Shown here one piece after another: positions 12,431-13,263 of a stretch of DNA of 13,263 nt. The notes below the pieces were generated by a model that saw nothing but the letters and a program-made list of their open reading frames with translations, was not told the origin of the DNA and ran no database searches. Every line of letters starts with the position of its first letter. Within the stretch, counting starts at the first letter, position 1. This DNA comes from Actinomycetes bacterium (GTDB lineage Bacteria; Actinomycetota; Actinomycetes; Propionibacteriales; Propionibacteriaceae), in assembly GCA_023393755.1 (NCBI GenBank), contig JAEXCA010000230.1, positions 1 through 13,263 of the forward strand, given 5' to 3'. The translations under genes were made by a program, and so were the position numbers.

Positions 12431-13263
12431 ATGGTCATCAATGGCTCAGCAATGGAGCCAGCGCAACTGGACCGGGCGATCGGCGCGGTGCTCGCCTCGG
12501 CGGTGGGGGACGCGCTGGGCTCGGCCTACGAGTTCGGCCAGGGGCTGCCGGACCACCAGGTGCCCGAGTTCGGGGTCGGCCACTTCGGGCACGCCGTGGG
12601 GGAGTGGACGGACGACACCGCCATGGTGGTCGCCATCCTGGAGGCCGCGGCACGGCGCGAGTCGCTCTGTGACCCGATAACCCTGGGCGGCGTCGTCGAC
12701 CGCTGGCTGGGCTGGGCGGCGACCGCGAAGGACGTCGGCATCCAGACCCGGCGGGTCTTCCATCAGATCAGCCCACCCGCCACCGAGGCGGCAGCTCGGC
12801 AGGCCGCGCAGCTCGTCCACGACCAGACCGGACGCAGCGGCGGCAATGGCTCGTTGATGCGCACCGGGCCGGTCGCGCTGGCCTACCTGGCGGACGGTCA
12901 GGAGGCCCAGCTCGCCGAGGCGGCCGGACGGATCGCGCAGCTCACCCACGTCGAGCCTGACAACGTCCACGCGGTGACGCTGTGGTGCCTGGCGATCCGG
13001 CAGGCGATCCGCACCGGGCAGTTCGACCCGCGGGCCGGGCTGTGGTGGCTGCCGGCCCAGGTCCGTCCGCGCTGGTCCGACCTGATCGACGAGGCCATCG
13101 CTCCCGGACGCCACCCGCGCGACTTCGCCGCCCAGAACGGCTGGGTGGTGAAGGCCTTCCAGGCCGCGCTGGCCGCCATCGCGGGGGCTTCCGATCTGCC
13201 CGAGGCGCTGTACCGGGCGGTCCGCGGCGGCAATGACACCGACACCGTGGCCGCCATCGCCGG
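12431..13263 (+). CDS. ADP-ribosylglycohydrolase family protein, cut by the window end
   Basis: N-terminal 277 residues of an ADP-ribosylglycohydrolase (DraG/ARH-like), an all-helical, Mg-dependent enzyme that removes ADP-ribose from modified proteins or small molecules. Visible motifs are GDALGSAYEF (26-35), WTDDTAM (59-65) with first metal-binding Thr-Asp-Asp, the phosphate-loop-like SGGNGSLMRTGPVAL (136-150), and GGNDTDTVAAIA (266-277) with the second metal site Asp269/Asp271. The family usually writes the last motif GGDTDT; the inserted Asn is a variant seen here. The ATG at 12431 has GGAGGGG 2-6 bases upstream. The reading frame is open at the last base, so the remainder lies outside. 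No ADP-ribosyltransferase or nitrogenase gene is nearby, so the substrate is unknown. Confidence 0.93.
   Translation, partial: MVINGSAMEPAQLDRAIGAVLASAVGDALGSAYEFGQGLPDHQVPEFGVGHFGHAVGEWTDDTAMVVAILEAAARRESLCDPITLGGVVDRWLGWAATAKDVGIQTRRVFHQISPPATEAAARQAAQLVHDQTGRSGGNGSLMRTGPVALAYLADGQEAQLAEAAGRIAQLTHVEPDNVHAVTLWCLAIRQAIRTGQFDPRAGLWWLPAQVRPRWSDLIDEAIAPGRHPRDFAAQNGWVVKAFQAALAAIAGASDLPEALYRAVRGGNDTDTVAAIA

Noticed and set aside
12193..12441. Minus-strand small open frame of 82 codons across the repeat array
   Set aside because: Its repeated peptides (LCGRR, IGGRS) simply translate the 28-bp repeats, it overlaps the end of the RibD-C-like gene, and it has no SD; kept only as a note in the repeat finding.
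12229..12672. Plus-strand open frame of 147 codons from the repeat array into the ADP-ribosylglycohydrolase gene
   Set aside because: The second half overlaps that gene in the wrong frame and turns Arg/Gly/Pro-rich; no SD.

Overview
The window is high-GC DNA with strongly GC-biased third codon positions, Shine-Dalgarno (SD) starts mixed with apparently leaderless ones, many GTG starts, and a Cys-anchored sugar-binding lipoprotein. This points to an actinomycete (Actinomycetota). Several families fit a Propionibacteriales- or Micrococcales-type genome, but genus-level placement is only inference. No rRNA, tRNA, transposase or CRISPR array is visible.

Layout. (1) 1-641, plus strand: an unrecognised protein whose reading frame stays open to the left edge. 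(2) 663-7218, minus strand: a six-gene carbohydrate locus, transcribed as solute-binding lipoprotein, two CUT1-type ABC permeases, a GH91 family beta-helix enzyme (inulin fructotransferase / difructose-anhydride hydrolase family), a LacI-family regulator and a clan GH-J glycosidase. A near-perfect 31-bp dyad just upstream (7267-7297) is the likely operator. (3) 7365-10706, minus strand: an HSDL2-like short-chain dehydrogenase, a FadB-like fused enoyl-CoA hydratase/3-hydroxyacyl-CoA dehydrogenase, and a MutT-like Nudix protein. (4) 10805-11334, plus strand: a two-gene type II toxin-antitoxin module. (5) 11357-12211: a divergent pair, a DUF2316 protein and a RibD-C/dihydrofolate-reductase-like protein. 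(6) 12212-12382: a symmetric four-unit 28-bp repeat array starting on the base after the previous stop codon. (7) 12431 to the right edge: a truncated ADP-ribosylglycohydrolase.

How the genes may work together. The GH91 protein has no secretion signal and is encoded between an importer and a cytoplasmic GH-J enzyme. The simplest reading is an uptake-then-hydrolysis pathway for difructose anhydride (DFA): DFA enters through the ABC importer, the GH91 enzyme opens it to inulobiose, and the GH-J enzyme cuts inulobiose to fructose, under LacI-type control. No ATPase, fructokinase or secreted inulin-degrading enzyme is in the window, so the importer probably borrows a shared ATPase. The SDR and FadB-like genes suggest oxidation of fatty acids or branched acyl-CoAs. 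The two most interesting items are this DFA locus with its operator and the symmetric repeat array.
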